Shown here piece by piece: positions 35,896 through 46,941 of a DNA stretch of 64,000 nucleotides (position 1 is the stretch's first letter; every line of letters starts with the position of its first letter). The stretch comes from Stenocarpella maydis (Eukaryota; Ascomycota; Sordariomycetes; Diaporthales; Diaporthaceae): assembly GCA_002270565.1 (NCBI GenBank), contig NQMI01000002.1:186001-250000 (forward strand). Reading direction: 5' to 3'. Position numbers and translations under genes: made by a program. The notes below the pieces were generated by a model. The model was not told where the DNA came from. It searched no databases and was given only the letters and a program-made list of their open reading frames with translations.

Positions 35896-36558
35896 CTAAG
35901 TAAGAGCATCCAAAACCTTGTGCAGTACCTCCTTCTTCTTCTCAGAGATGGTATCGATCTTCTCGAGCAGACCATGTACCTTTCCAGGGAGCCCGGAAAG
36001 AGCTTCTGCCTTCTCGACGAGGCTAGAGAGGGCGTCTACCTTCTCGGTCAGAGAAGAGAGAACGTCAACCCGCTCCGACAAGGCACGTGTCTCCTCAGGG
36101 GGGCCATAGAGGGCACCCGTCTTCTCAGGAAGATCAGAGAGCGTCGCGACCTTCTCAGACAGATCATTCAAGATCTGAAGCACAGCACGCATCTCCCCAG
36201 CGGCCCGAGGCTGGGCTGCGCCACCCTGAACATGAGACTCCTGGCCACGGCCGTCCTCGTAGGAATCCTGCAGCTCGCCTTCCTCGCTCGGAGCCTACTC
36301 GCTAGCTTGGGAATATCCGGGCCCAGCAGTGGGCGGCGTGGAGGTCCGAGTCAGAAGAGGTGGCGTGTACGTGGAACGAACCTGGGGCTGAATGATGCGC
36401 TCGGCATGCTCCCACTTGGTCTGCTCCCACTACTTGGCCTCCAGCTCGCCCGGCGGCATTCCCTCCCATCCAAGGCAGTCCTACTGCTGCAGCTTGGCAA
36501 ATTTGTCTGGGTCCGTGGCATCGTGTATGTTGTAAGGCCAGACGCCTTCCAGCTCTCA
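35896..36558 (-). pseudogene. Decayed orphan with WPY/GELE motif and coiled-coil tail
   Basis: A single minus-strand frame runs from about 36558 to 35896, interrupted by TGA at 36556-36558 and by TAG at 36481-36483, 36430-36432 and 36295-36297. The translated pieces contain LEGVWPYNIHDATD, WEGMPPGELEAK and WEQTKWEHAERIIQPQ. These are followed by a Pro/Thr-rich linker and a 98-residue open tail (from ATG 36192) of heptad-like LxxLxEKVxALSSL repeats, a probable coiled coil. The WPY...MP-x-GELE block resembles the intact gene at 55.3 kb, so both belong to one family. Three TAGs and one TGA with the frame otherwise kept point to point-mutation decay. The 98-residue tail could in principle still be translated alone. 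Confidence 0.6.
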
Positions 36559-36663
36559 GATGATGGTGGGCTTGGAATCTGAAAGGACGGTTGGTCACCT
36601 CAATTGGTGGATGTTGGTGCTGAGTGGTGATGAGGCGTGCTGTCTTGATGGCAACACAGGAGG

Positions 36664-37899
36664 TTGTCTTGGCACTCTGGAGCCGCCTTGGCAGGCTGGC
36701 CGTCAACGCCTAAATCGCTGACGGCAGTAAAGCGGCAGGCACTTCCGCAACCCATGCCAACCCGTCAAACAGCAGCGCGCCTCGGGTCAAGCTCATCTGC
36801 ACTTGACTGCTCGCCTCGCTTTCTCACGCCCAACATCGACAGCTGCCTCACAACAGCGACATGGCTTTGACACCTTGGACGAGCTTCAGCAGACTCCCCA
36901 CGCGCGAATAAGCGACCACATGCAGCAAGCCCATTGAGGCTACCCACACCCCAGCCATCCGACAACTCCTCCGTCATCGAAGAGACCTCCGACGAGGCCA
37001 TCCAGCAAGCGTACCAGGTCATCTGGAACAAGTTCTGCGGGCTGCCCGACAGCTGCTTTTACAACCCTACATTCCAACTCCAGAACCAGCGATCCTACGA
37101 GCTCCTCTATCAATCCCTTGACAAGCAGCCGGGCCTGCGACAATACTTCGACGAGGAGTGCAGGCAAGACTGGAGTGCCGCCACGGGCGAGCTCAGACTA
37201 CGATTTATGGCCCTGCCTATACATGAGGTCTTCAAAGAACTTCTAGGAGATACTATCAAGTAAGAGTTGTCCCGGATCAAGAACGACACTCCTGCCCTTA
37301 GACCTTTCTGTCAGAGACTGGTCTCGGGCGGGCATTCCAAAGTTCTCAAGACATCAGGGACGTCACACCTCCCGGTGTTTGTAAAATCTCCTGATTGGCA
37401 ACCACAATATCAGGGACAACGCTATCCAACCTTTCTCTTTGAGATTGCATACAGCCAACGTAAACAGAGCCTACTCCAAACGGTTAACGAGCTCTTCGAG
37501 GCCTTACCAGGTAGAATCGGCACAGTCCTCGCGGTGGACATCGACTATAGGGAGAGGAAAGCACGAAAGGCAAATATGCATTCCCATTCGGCCAGGATAT
37601 CTCTATGGACATCAATGTTAGAGGGTGATGAGGTCACGATTCAGTGTTTGGTTGATGCTGAGGTCTTTCGCTGCTCAGATGGGTCTGCCATGCCTGGAGA
37701 GATCGCTATCCCATTTGAGCTTTTACCCCCGAGGAAGGAGCGCGAAAGCTCCCCGTGAGAGGAGAGGCCCTACGTCTGAACTTTGGCTCTCTCTCGGCCT
37801 TGGTCGACATTGCCGAAGAGCGGCAGCACATCAACGACAAAAGTGTCTCAGGATCGCCTCCCCCACAGCCAAAGAGACTCCGCTGGGTAGACGCCTAGG
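36664..37899 (+). pseudogene. Broken conserved ascomycete protein of unknown function
   Basis: Pieces appear in order across frames. A DTLDELQQTPHARISDH-type segment lies near 36870-36930. The main frame, 36934-37758, has one TAA at 37261-37263 between LLGDTIK and ELSRIK. A C-terminal segment in another frame follows from about 37745 (NFGSLSALVDIAEERQ, ending PKRLRWVDA at 37899). The core holds YPTFLFEIAYSQRKQSL, VDIDYRERKARK, RISLWTSM and MPGEIAIPFELL, a pattern I associate with a widespread Sordariomycete family without known function. The E-x-AYSQ strand recalls restriction-endonuclease-like folds, but that is speculation. One nonsense codon and at least two shifts make this a pseudogene unless the sequence is wrong at each site. 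Confidence 0.6.
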
Positions 37900-39081
37900 G
37901 CACTGTTACAAGAAGGGAACAGCTCCCTGTGCCGATGCGGCAGAGGACTGCCACGGATTCGGGAGCACCACCATCCTCGCGGACAAGATCACGCAGTCAG
38001 CCCAGGAGGTCCAGTCGCATACGTTCGGTCAGCAGGGGCAGAAGTAAAGGAAACTGGGATTAGATGTAGGCTGCCACGAGACTCGAAAATCAGCATCGCC
38101 CCAGCCCTGCATGACTGTTTGCACGAGGTGGTCCTCAAGGGCGTCAGGTCGTCCAGCTTTCGCCAAGTCAATAGGCTCCGGCTTACGACTATTCCTTGCT
38201 GCCGGTATTTTCAGTGACACGGACTTGTTCGTCCTACTACAAATTTGGCACAAACCGCTCTGTCACGCTCTTGGCCAGTTCGTACAGCAGGCGGGTGGCA
38301 CATTCTCCGAAGACGCATCTTACTGCTGAATCCTCGACACCATTAGCAACAAGAGTGACATGGAGGAAGTTGCCGCGCTGTCAGTACACGCGATCCGAGG
38401 CCTCTTTATGCAGTGTTCCACAAACATTCAGACATTGCGTCCTGGCATCATGCCAGCAATTGCAATGTCAGTGCAAGGACATGTGCTCTGTCAGGGGAGC
38501 CGGGATGTACTTCTCATGGTCCCAGACGCCAGAACCTGGGTCGCAGCTCGCCGTCCTCTTGCAGGAAACCCTCATGCCGAGCTAGAATATGCTTGCTTGA
38601 ACACCTTCGCTAAGCGTTGCTCGCCAATAGTTCATGGGGTTTTTGTTACCAGGCGCGAGCCTCCTCGGCGGTACGAATCAATATTCATCTAATGTGGTAC
38701 GATTTCCGCCCATCTCTTGTGGCGGAGGCCGCGCACTGACAGTTTAGATGCTTGCAGGAAATCTATGTATTAGCGATGGAAAGCTGAACGCAGCTGGCCG
38801 TTGCAGGGCTGCTGGGAGGGGTTGGCATGCATGGGACATGGGAATGTTTGGAGCGCACACATACCGCACAAGTACGGGCAATTTTTTATGGTCCCTATTC
38901 TCACGATCTGATATGGTGGCCATGAGAAAGTCGGTACTTGATACGGGTTCACTGGTCCATCTTATTGTGTCTACCACAGAACGTTGATTTCTTGGTCGCA
39001 CCTCTTGCTCGACACATCGACAACCTGCTTCTACGAAACTTATTACGAAGCTGCCCATCTGCAGTAAGATCGCGAATTTCG
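37900..39081. other. Decayed region with unassigned coding fragments
   Basis: The frame at 38111-38692 is broken by a TGA at 38327-38329 and encodes pieces such as HALGQFVQQAGGTFSEDAS and CLNTFAKRCSPIVHGVF. They look coding-like but match nothing I know. No intact gene is present. Confidence 0.35.
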
Positions 39082-40080
39082 ATGGCGAACACAACTCATC
39101 TCAGTGTTAGCGATGCTCATGCTATTCCAGGCAGACGTCGCCGAGTCAGCGAGCGATTGGAGGCCGGGCAAGTTGACGCAGACCCGACACACATTATTCC
39201 GGAAGGCTCATATATTCCACAAAAAGTCGGGCGCTGAAGTGGCCTTGCACGTTAGATATCAGAACAAGTTTTTTGTGTACTCGTTGACTTCAAAGCCTAC
39301 CGCCGCCTTCCAACGATGGTTGAAAATTTTGCACAGGAACAACATTCAACCCCCCTAAATCACCTCAAGTTTCCTCCACCGATATACCATATTATAAGCT
39401 CATCCTCACCCGGGTCCGCAACATATCCTGTACACATTCTGACCAAACATAGCAATAAACACTATGTGAGCCTAAGATATAGTATGCAGCAGATGTAGAG
39501 GGCGTTTCCTACAAGAGGCAGTTCATCAAGAATCTGAGACCAGTAAAACAGCACCCACCCTTAGTCCAACCTCGCTCACCTGGATCCCATCCTGCTCAAT
39601 CTCAACACATACGCCAGGAGCCTGCCGGATTATGAGTAAGACAGGATAATAAGCAGTAAGTGGGATAGGCTGTCACTTCCTCACGGCAAGAGCTTTGGCA
39701 TAAAGGGCATGTAAACTCCGCATCACAGCTTGCCACCCCGGCGTCGGGCAATACCTTGGATAGTCTCCACAGCCATGGGTATTGGCGTGAAAGTGATGGC
39801 GCTCCATATTATACTTCATGGGACCCTGGAAACCGGAGCGATCCCCCTGATGAGGCGTCTGAGGATGATGAAGACATGGCTCCGATTGGGTCGTGGTTTG
39901 ACGCTCCTCCTACCCTCCACAGCACATACGATGGCAATGGGGCTGCCGCTCAGACCGCCTCAGTAACCGAATCAGATTGTTTCAGTACACCTGCCACATC
40001 TCCCTCCGGGCATACTGGTTCCACCGAAGTCATCACCATGGACGTTCCTTCCAGAACTAACGCGACACGTGCACACCGCT
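39082..40080 (+). pseudogene. Fragmentary MADS-box-like gene
   Basis: A segment near 39190-39300 reads RHTLFRKAHIFHKKSGAEVA and continues LHVRYQNKFFVYSL. This matches the fungal MADS-like pattern of a K-K-x-x-x-x-x-x-G-A-E-V-A-L core helix and strand. The ATG at 39082 starts a short basic stretch (GRRRRVSERLE) in another frame. Downstream coding-like pieces include MVENFAQEQHS (39316), VEGVSYKRQFIKNLRPVK (about 39497) and an acidic exon from an acceptor CATCACAG at about 39728 (DSLHSHGYWRESDG, then DEASEDDEDMAPIGSWFDA). One or more frameshifts or unresolved short introns separate them. Its 3' end runs into the minus-strand gene. It is either a badly split gene or a pseudogene of a putative transcription factor. 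Confidence 0.4.
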
Positions 40081-43000
40081 ACCAACAAAGAGGTTGTCCG
40101 CCGAACCCCCAGAAGTCGACTTCTGTGTGGTCCTCGAGGAACGAGAGCTGGCTGTCTTGTCCGAGGATTGGGTACTGGTTTTCATCAGAGCCGGGGTGGG
40201 AGGCTGCTCGGCGGGCGTCTGGGGCTGCACGTCTCTGGAGGCCTTGGAGTCGACCGAGCTTGCTGTCCTCATGCTGGCGTTGCTAGGTTTCCTTGCTGCT
40301 GTCGCTGTGCTGCGTTCCGCAGTTGATAGGCCAGGCTGGCCGCGGCCTGTGAGTGTGGGCTGAGGATATGTGGTGGGGTTATTGCTCCTCAGGCTGGCAC
40401 TGCTGGCCGTTCTACATGTCGAATTTGCTAAGGATAGAGGGCTTTCCGGCGGAGGCTGCCCGGTACCATTGGCTGTCCTTGGTGCCTTGGGCTGACTGTC
40501 TGAGGCCGTGCTCCTGGGACTGGTATCGCTCATAACCCCATGTGCTGAAGCACCCAGAGCCTGTCTAGTTGATTCCTGACATCTTCCAACGCTGTAACCA
40601 CCCTTGGCGGTTTCGGAGGGGCTGGCTGAGCTCGCGCTCCTGGTGCTACCGACACTTGGTGCTCTCCTAGATATCGCGGGTGAGGAATTCCCAGGGGCGT
40701 TTTCGGGATTTGCTACACCGCCGGCATTCGAGGCCGAGATATTGGATCTCACGCTGTGGCTGCTGCTGCTGGAAGCCGACCGCTGGGCTGCCAAAGCACG
40801 TGCCTGCTGCGAAGGCGTCATGGGACGCGACGCGACTGCTGTGGAGGAACTCGAGTCCGTTTGCTGAGCGTCACTGTTAGGACCAGACTTTGCAGCCGCT
40901 TTTGTACCTGCTGTGTTCGCGGCGGAATTTGGTTCTTTCGGGCCCGTGGGTCCCTGCATCTTGGCCTGGCTCTCGAGCGCACTGGATGGCCGTGCTGTGG
41001 TGGACGTTTGTGATGGGCCGGAGCGGTGCTTCCACTGTGAATTTGCTTGAGCAAGTTGCTTCAACTTCTTCTCCCCGGGCACATTCCCAAACACAATCAC
41101 CCCGAGCTTCGGTGATTTTTCTTGCGGTTTCTTATGCCCCTCTCCAGGCGCAGTATTTAAGTCATCAGCTTCTTTCCACGAGTATGGTCTGTCTTTTTTC
41201 CGCCTCAATATATCTTTGTCTTTATGGTCCAGGAGCTTCGGCACCTTCATGACCTGCTGCACAGGAAAGCAACTGCAGTCAACCTTTTCAAGATGGTCAC
41301 CCTGACCATGTGGATGAGAGAAGGGGTCAACGCCACGTTCCCAGGCAAGTTCCAGGGCTAGTCTAGCCACCCTATCCTCGGGCTCGCCATAGCCGCATTG
41401 ATAATTGACAAGCGTCTGGATGGTAGCCATACCCGTAGCAAGATAGTCCTGGCCTTTAGGAAGGGTCTCTAAGGGCAGCAGTGGCCGGCATGCGGCTGTA
41501 GAATCTCGCCAAATTTGGCACCGAACAGGAAGGGTGCCTCGAGCGCCCTGGTGAGCCGGAGCCAGCCTGGGTCCCGGTAGTATTCATGGGTGACCACGTC
41601 TGCCGCTTTGCCGCCAGCAATCTTCGCGAAATCCCAACCCCTAACGGTGTGAGTCAATCGTTTGTGTAACCACCCCTGTAACCACCCCTGATTTCCGTTC
41701 TGTGGGAGGTCGATCGTTTTTGCCGCCTGCAAAAGCGAGTTGAGAACATCAATGATGCGAAGTACAATCCCGGCAAGGGTCTCCCACTCCTCCTTGTCTC
41801 CTTGTGCCTTGTCTGCCTCGGCATCGTCTGGCCTCTTGATGGTATCCTTGTTTTGTTTATATATCAACTCATCAAGGTTGGCATGGTCTGTGAGAACATC
41901 AAATGCCGCTGTCGGGGTTTGTTTTTCGATATGGTTCAACTTGTAGAAGTCAAAAGACCGCTCGGGTGGAATCGCGGTAATGTATCCGCGCAGTAAGTTT
42001 AGCGCAACAACCGGGCCATCAACTAGCCAGCCCCGGCGGTCGTCTGTGTCCCAGAGGACGAAGAAGGAGTCTCTAAGAGGGGTCAACCCTTCCCTGACAG
42101 ACTTCACCTCCATGTTAATCCGCTGCGCTTCGTGGGTCCTTTTCTCCCGGCTGAGAGCTGCGCCTATAGTGAAGACTGGCGGGACTCGGATGCTTAGTGT
42201 GATTGATGGGATGACTAGGCCAAAGTGCGGAAGCTGCGGCAGAGTACTAAAGGCAACCTTGTCGTTGGTCTTGGACGTGCCTAATCAGGACCAGTGGGTG
42301 TCAGTACGCAGCTTCTGTGAGCTCCACTAAGGCGGGTAGGACACAGTGAACGTATCGATCGTCGTCGACCCGGCCGGATACTGGTGAATGAGGCGATGCA
42401 ACAAGGTAGTAGTAGGTAGTTAGAGGGGGAGAGGGATGGCAACGACTGCTCACCACCGTCCCACTCGGATAAGCTTGATCAAAGGAGGGGGGTTGGAGAA
42501 CAAGGATGCGATGCGCGAGAAGCGGGCTGTGCGAAGGACGAGGGAAGGGGTTTGAGACGAGGATAAGATAGGATGGCATCAGGTCAGGGAGTCTCAGGGC
42601 AGGTGAGGTGAGGTGAGGTGGGATGAGGGAGCCAGCCGAGGACCCCCAACTTTGGGAGCCAATGCGGCACAGGCACCAACCAGTATGTACTTAGACTAAG
42701 TACATAGTAGGCCTGCATGTAGGACAGGCGACCAATCCCAACGGCCGTTGTTGGTCGCAGCTATTAATAGCATCGAGGCTGCTTACACCCTAGGTAGTGC
42801 ATGTACATACCTGCCAAGAACCCCCCTCTGCTGCTCCACCCAACAAAATGTCGTGACCGCGGATCGAGTGTTGACGGGCCGACCCGGATCTCTCTTTCGA
42901 GCTGTTCGCATGCCGCCAACGAGCTGCACGGCTTCGCAGGGTCAAAATGCCAGTAGATGGCATTGCCCCCGGCGCACTGCTGAGCCCCGACTGCCATGAT

Positions 43001-44028
43001 AAGCCGCAGCTGGTAGGCATCGGGACTCTTGACCTGGGTGGGAATCATGACCAGGGGCTTGTCCAAGGCCAAAATCTTTTTCCCCTTGCACCCTCGCTGG
43101 AACAGCTGGCGGAGGACGGACAGAGGCGCCTCGAGGCCGGAGCCCTGCCTGGGCCTTGAGGGTATCCTATAACCACTGGCGACTATCGACAGCCCGGCCA
43201 TGGTTTTCCAACAGTGGCCTGCCATTCCAACCAAGTCATGGATTTTGCGTGTTTCGACATGGCTAGTGGTGAATGATACCTTGAAGTGCCCACCACTCCC
43301 GCCAATGATCTCTGGCGTTCCCGTATGCACAGTCTCAGCTTCGTCGCGGCTTTTCGACCCGTTTGTTGCTTCCTCGGCGTATTTCTCCAGCAAGGAAATC
43401 GACTGGTCGTCGGTGACACTGACGATCCAGCACACTTGCTCAAGAATCGGAGGGAAAGCTTTCTTCTCTCCCCTGACCTTGAGGATCAACTGACTCGCGT
43501 GAATCGTCACCGAGACACGGGTATTGCACGAGAGGCCTACGACGGCCCGTTTGTCAGCATGGGCCAAATTCGGAGAAGTACATTCAACTCACTGCTTGCG
43601 GCTCCCTGGCTGGTGCTATCATTCAAAGCTTGTTCTATCAGCTGTAGGAGCTTGATTCCATCTTGCCTCCAGGTGCCGGCGACATATTCGCTAGTCGGAA
43701 GCGCCAGCACATCTACAGTCGACCCGGCCGAAGTAAAGCTGATGATTCCCGAAAGTCTCTTCTTTCCTCTCGATCCCTGCCCGTGGAGACACACATAGTC
43801 GCGCAGGTTGGTTTGGAACACGAACTCGGCTGAATATCCTCGAAGCTGTTGAGCTTTATCAAACAAGGCACAAGCTTTATTGCTGGGTACCAATTCAGAC
43901 TCGATCTTTCTCTTGATGATCTCCAGTACCGCGATTGGTCGGCTTGCTGATGGTGGACTCGTACCCTTGGAAACAGTTTTCGTCTCTTCTGTGGTCTTCT
44001 GAGCCTGCTTGCCGCATGTGTTCATCAT
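40057..44028 (-). CDS. Large conserved ascomycete protein of unknown function, one frameshift
   Basis: Minus-strand exons: 43582-44028 (ATG at 44028), 42811-43489, and 42280 down to about 41478. A one-base shift follows, then an open frame to 40057. The first intron (GTACTT...GTCAG) and the second (GTATGT...ATTAG, 530 bp, unusually long) restore frame exactly. Recognisable blocks are CWKTMAGLSIVASGYRIPSR with GLEAPLSVL, RSRHFVGWSS, LRDSFFVLWDTDDRRGWLVDG, FGAKFGEILQP, and LPKGQDYL just after the shift. I associate these with a widespread fungal family lacking a known function. After VIVFGNVPGEKKLK the C-terminus is a 300-residue Ser/Thr/Pro/Ala-rich disordered tail, longer than I expect. Two tandem GWLQGWLH-coding repeats lie at 41672-41690. 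The single shift may be real or an error; the product is otherwise complete. Confidence 0.6.
42684..42706. repeat. Near-perfect palindrome with 11-bp arms
   Basis: TATGTACTTAG-A-CTAAGTACATA lies inside the long second intron of the minus-strand gene. Arms are perfect around one central base. Confidence 0.9.
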
Positions 44029-46178
44029 GTCCACGAGAAAAGGTGATCCGCGGACGATGTGCGCGTTCGAACAAGACTACGTATATAAGAAGAAGCACAA
44101 ACCAAAATATACAGTAGGTTGTCTATCGTGGAGTCATCAGACGAGGCTCGTTGCTTATATTCCACTGCGTCAGAAAAGCAGGGGTGTGCTGGCGGTAACG
44201 TTGGAAAAGGCTCTTATGCATAAATACGCAGCCTGTCACTGTGTAAAGGGACAAAAGTAAACTGGACAGTGTAGGACAGCTTGAAAAACAGTAAGGGTGC
44301 GGTGGAGTGGATATGAGGACTGCTGGGGCACATCTCCATGTATCCGCACATGCACCGCTTCCTGACTGCAACATGGCCCAAGAAACGCACCCACCGGCGG
44401 AGGCCACGCCAGGTTTGGACCAACTTGGCGGGAGCCACGCACCAGAATGTTGTGGTTCTTGAAACGGCGAAAGCCAGTAGCAGGCGCTGCGCCGCACTCA
44501 CAATCGTCGAGGGTGGCCAATTCCGGTCGCTTTCGTGGGCCGGCCGCTCCCCCTTCCTCGCCTGACGGAGACCGCACCGGCCGTGATCCTTCTACGATGC
44601 AGCGCCAAGATTGCATGGTCATTCGAAACGCTGCGTAGGGCGTGACTTCCCATGTCGCTGCATCCGAGACAAAGCTACCGCGGGTTGCTGGCCAGACGGC
44701 CGTGGCGTTGGCGTGAAAAGTCCTGGCCAGCAACACTGATGAGCCGGGGATGAAAGGTGTCAAAAGATTATCATCAGCAACTTTTCCCTAGTCTTTGCAA
44801 TTCACAAGTCATCTGAACTGGGTATAGTTGGACGCCTAAGCTGCTTCACTAGCTACTGGTCATGAGACCACACCTATGAGTACACAGGACGATAGCTTTC
44901 CCCGTGGGAAGGTCTACATTGCGGTAAGGGGGGTTTTTAAAGCTGTGGTTGGTAAAGCATCCCTAGTCGCATTATGAGCAGCAGTATGTAGGCCGGTACC
45001 ATGCCATGGTGGGTGTCAAAAGGGTCGTAATGCCATAAGCCATGGGCTGTTGTAGTCTCCATTTCGATCACCCAGCCACTTGCCCTGGCGCATGGAGGCA
45101 GAAAGAATAAATACTCGCTTTTAAATTCTAGAATGAATACAAGTAATCGCTGGATTGAAACTTTATAGTGACCGACCATACTCGCATCATGATCTAAGCT
45201 GTCAGTTGTTGCGTCCCGCGCCATGTCCAGTTTCCTTGGCGAGGCTTCTTTCGGGGTTCACAGAGAGGCCAAAGAGTCCTGCTACGTATTCGCTCAATCG
45301 CGTAGGAAGCCCTAATAAAGCAGCTTCCTCTTGCCCAGCGTTCTTTCTACAAGGCAAAGCATGAAAAATCTTACTCGACATTCCATAGTGACAGCCATCA
45401 TGGAATATTAGGATTAAACCGCAACAAGATCTGCGGGTTTTCACATCCAGAATTGGAGGCTAAGTGGTTTATCCAAATATAGTTTCTTGGGAGTGGGACC
45501 ACGGCTCGCTGCATTCCGGTTCCGCTTGTTGGGCCGTGCCGGGCGGGCGTGCTGGAGGGTGAATGCTGAGAGCCCAGCGCCGAGAGGCCGAGGGTCTCGC
45601 GATTATCACTGCAGTCCAGGTTCCGAGATGGTTTCGCAATACATCTCGTGATGTGCCTTCGTCGAGCCCGTGCCTCGGGAAAGGGGGAAGCGACCGATGG
45701 ACTGGGCAGGTTCAAGCTTCCGCGGCACCAACCCAGGCGGGGCGTCCATGCAAGTGCGCCATGTGCAATCAGCAGTGGCGGCGGTGTGCGAAGGGGCGGG
45801 CTGATCAGTCACTTACCCAAGGGCCAGAAGGGCAACAGAGCTCAGGGTGGTGTGTGAACAGAACAGGGCACGCTATCCCCTATTGAGAATTCTTTTTAAG
45901 ACACAAGGGCTATTCTGTGTTTATGCAGGGCCATACTAGGCCTTAGCATATACCTCTTGCCCTACCGTGATTTCCCCCTTACATTGAACCCTTTTAAGTA
46001 GGCAGCTAATATTCTGCCTCTGTTTTTCTTCACGTTTCTTCTCTACACTAAGATTTCTTTACTAGGTTTAATCGGCCAGTATGGGAGCTCAGTGTAGCCT
46101 CTCTTCCCTCCCTCCCCCGTTTGCCCTTCCCCTAACCCTTCCCCAAGGCCTTCTGGCCCTTAGAGCCCTCAACGTTCC

Positions 46179-46196
46179 TACCTACTTAAGTAGGTA
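46179..46196. repeat. Perfect 18-bp palindrome
   Basis: TACCTACTTAAGTAGGTA equals its own reverse complement. Confidence 0.95.
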
Positions 46197-46248
46197 CTGT
46201 GTACACGCTACAGCAGTTGTGCTAGGGGTTATTCAGGGACAGCCTTTG

Positions 46249-46314
46249 ACACCCCGAAGGCCTTGAGCTCCCCTCGCATTGTCTGCCGTAGATTGGTGTA
46301 AAAAGGCCCAGCGG
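46249..46314. repeat. 66-bp dispersed repeat, copy A
   Basis: The block begins ACACCCCGAAGGCCTTGAGC and ends GGCCCAGCGG. It matches 63138-63203 with only a few differences over 66 bp. It is likely a fragment of a transposable element. Confidence 0.85.
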
Positions 46315-46602
46315 CCCCAAGAATCGTGCAAAATAGGGGCCATATCGGGGCTTCGGTCGGCGCCGAGCCGCCTGAACAGGGCCCGGAGCTTAAATACGGG
46401 CTGCTAGGTTTCCGGAAGCAAGTGGTGCCTCTCGCGCCCGCCAATATGGCCGAAGGAGCGACACTTTAGCATAGATTTCGAAAGTGCCCTTCGGGAGTGA
46501 CCTCCTCGCCTTCTATAATTGAGCACGGACTATGGCACCGCTCCATAATCGGGAACTCTCAGCCCTGAAGAATCCACGCCCAGTAATATTCATAAATGAA
46601 AA

Positions 46603-46686
46603 ATCTCGTGGCACATCAAGTCAAGATAAAGTTCGTCTAGCTGAGAACTCGACCGCCGGGGCATCCCCAGCTTCCCGTCCCAAACT
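46603..46686 (+). repeat. Direct repeat unit 1 upstream of the monooxygenase
   Basis: ATCTCGTGGCACATCAAGTC opens this unit and GTCCCAAACT closes it. The next unit repeats the same layout 101 bp further on, with diverged middles. Confidence 0.75.
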
Positions 46687-46703
46687 GTAACATCAAGTGG
46701 AGC

Positions 46704-46786
46704 ATCTCATGGCACATCAAGTCAAGATAAAGTCCAACGGAGTATACTGCAGTGGCCGAGTCACCCCGAGCCTCCGGTCCCAAACT
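46704..46786 (+). repeat. Direct repeat unit 2 upstream of the monooxygenase
   Basis: It starts ATCTCATGGCACATCAAGTC and ends GGTCCCAAACT, paired with the unit at 46603. Each unit lies within 350 bp of the gene start, so they could carry regulatory sites. Confidence 0.75.
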
Positions 46787-46817
46787 AACTTGGAAGCTAT
46801 AACGAGAGGAACATCTC

Positions 46818-46869
46818 TCACATTTATATCTCACATTTATATCTCACATTTATATCTTACATTTATATC
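46818..46869 (+). repeat. Four tandem copies of a 13-bp T/A-rich unit
   Basis: TCACATTTATATC is repeated four times (the last copy has one change), 73-124 bp before the ATG, in a core-promoter position. Each unit carries a TTATAT core. Confidence 0.9.
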
Positions 46870-46941
46870 TCACAACTTGGCCCTGCCCTATCTAATTCCT
46901 CAGCATCTTTTGTCACCTCACATTCGCACTAAGTACACACC

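Larger units (their letters stand above)
44029..46941. other. Intergenic region with dispersed repeat and monooxygenase promoter
   Basis: A 175-residue minus-strand ORF (44236-44763) has no recognisable domain and is not called. The right half contains an 18-bp palindrome, a 66-bp sequence repeated near 63.1 kb, an 84-bp direct repeat pair and a 13-bp tandem repeat just before the monooxygenase start. Confidence 0.5.

Noticed and set aside
44236..44763. 175-residue minus-strand ORF
   Set aside because: There is no recognisable motif, and the C-terminal part is Cys/Pro-rich nonsense-like sequence. A real gene is possible but unsupported.
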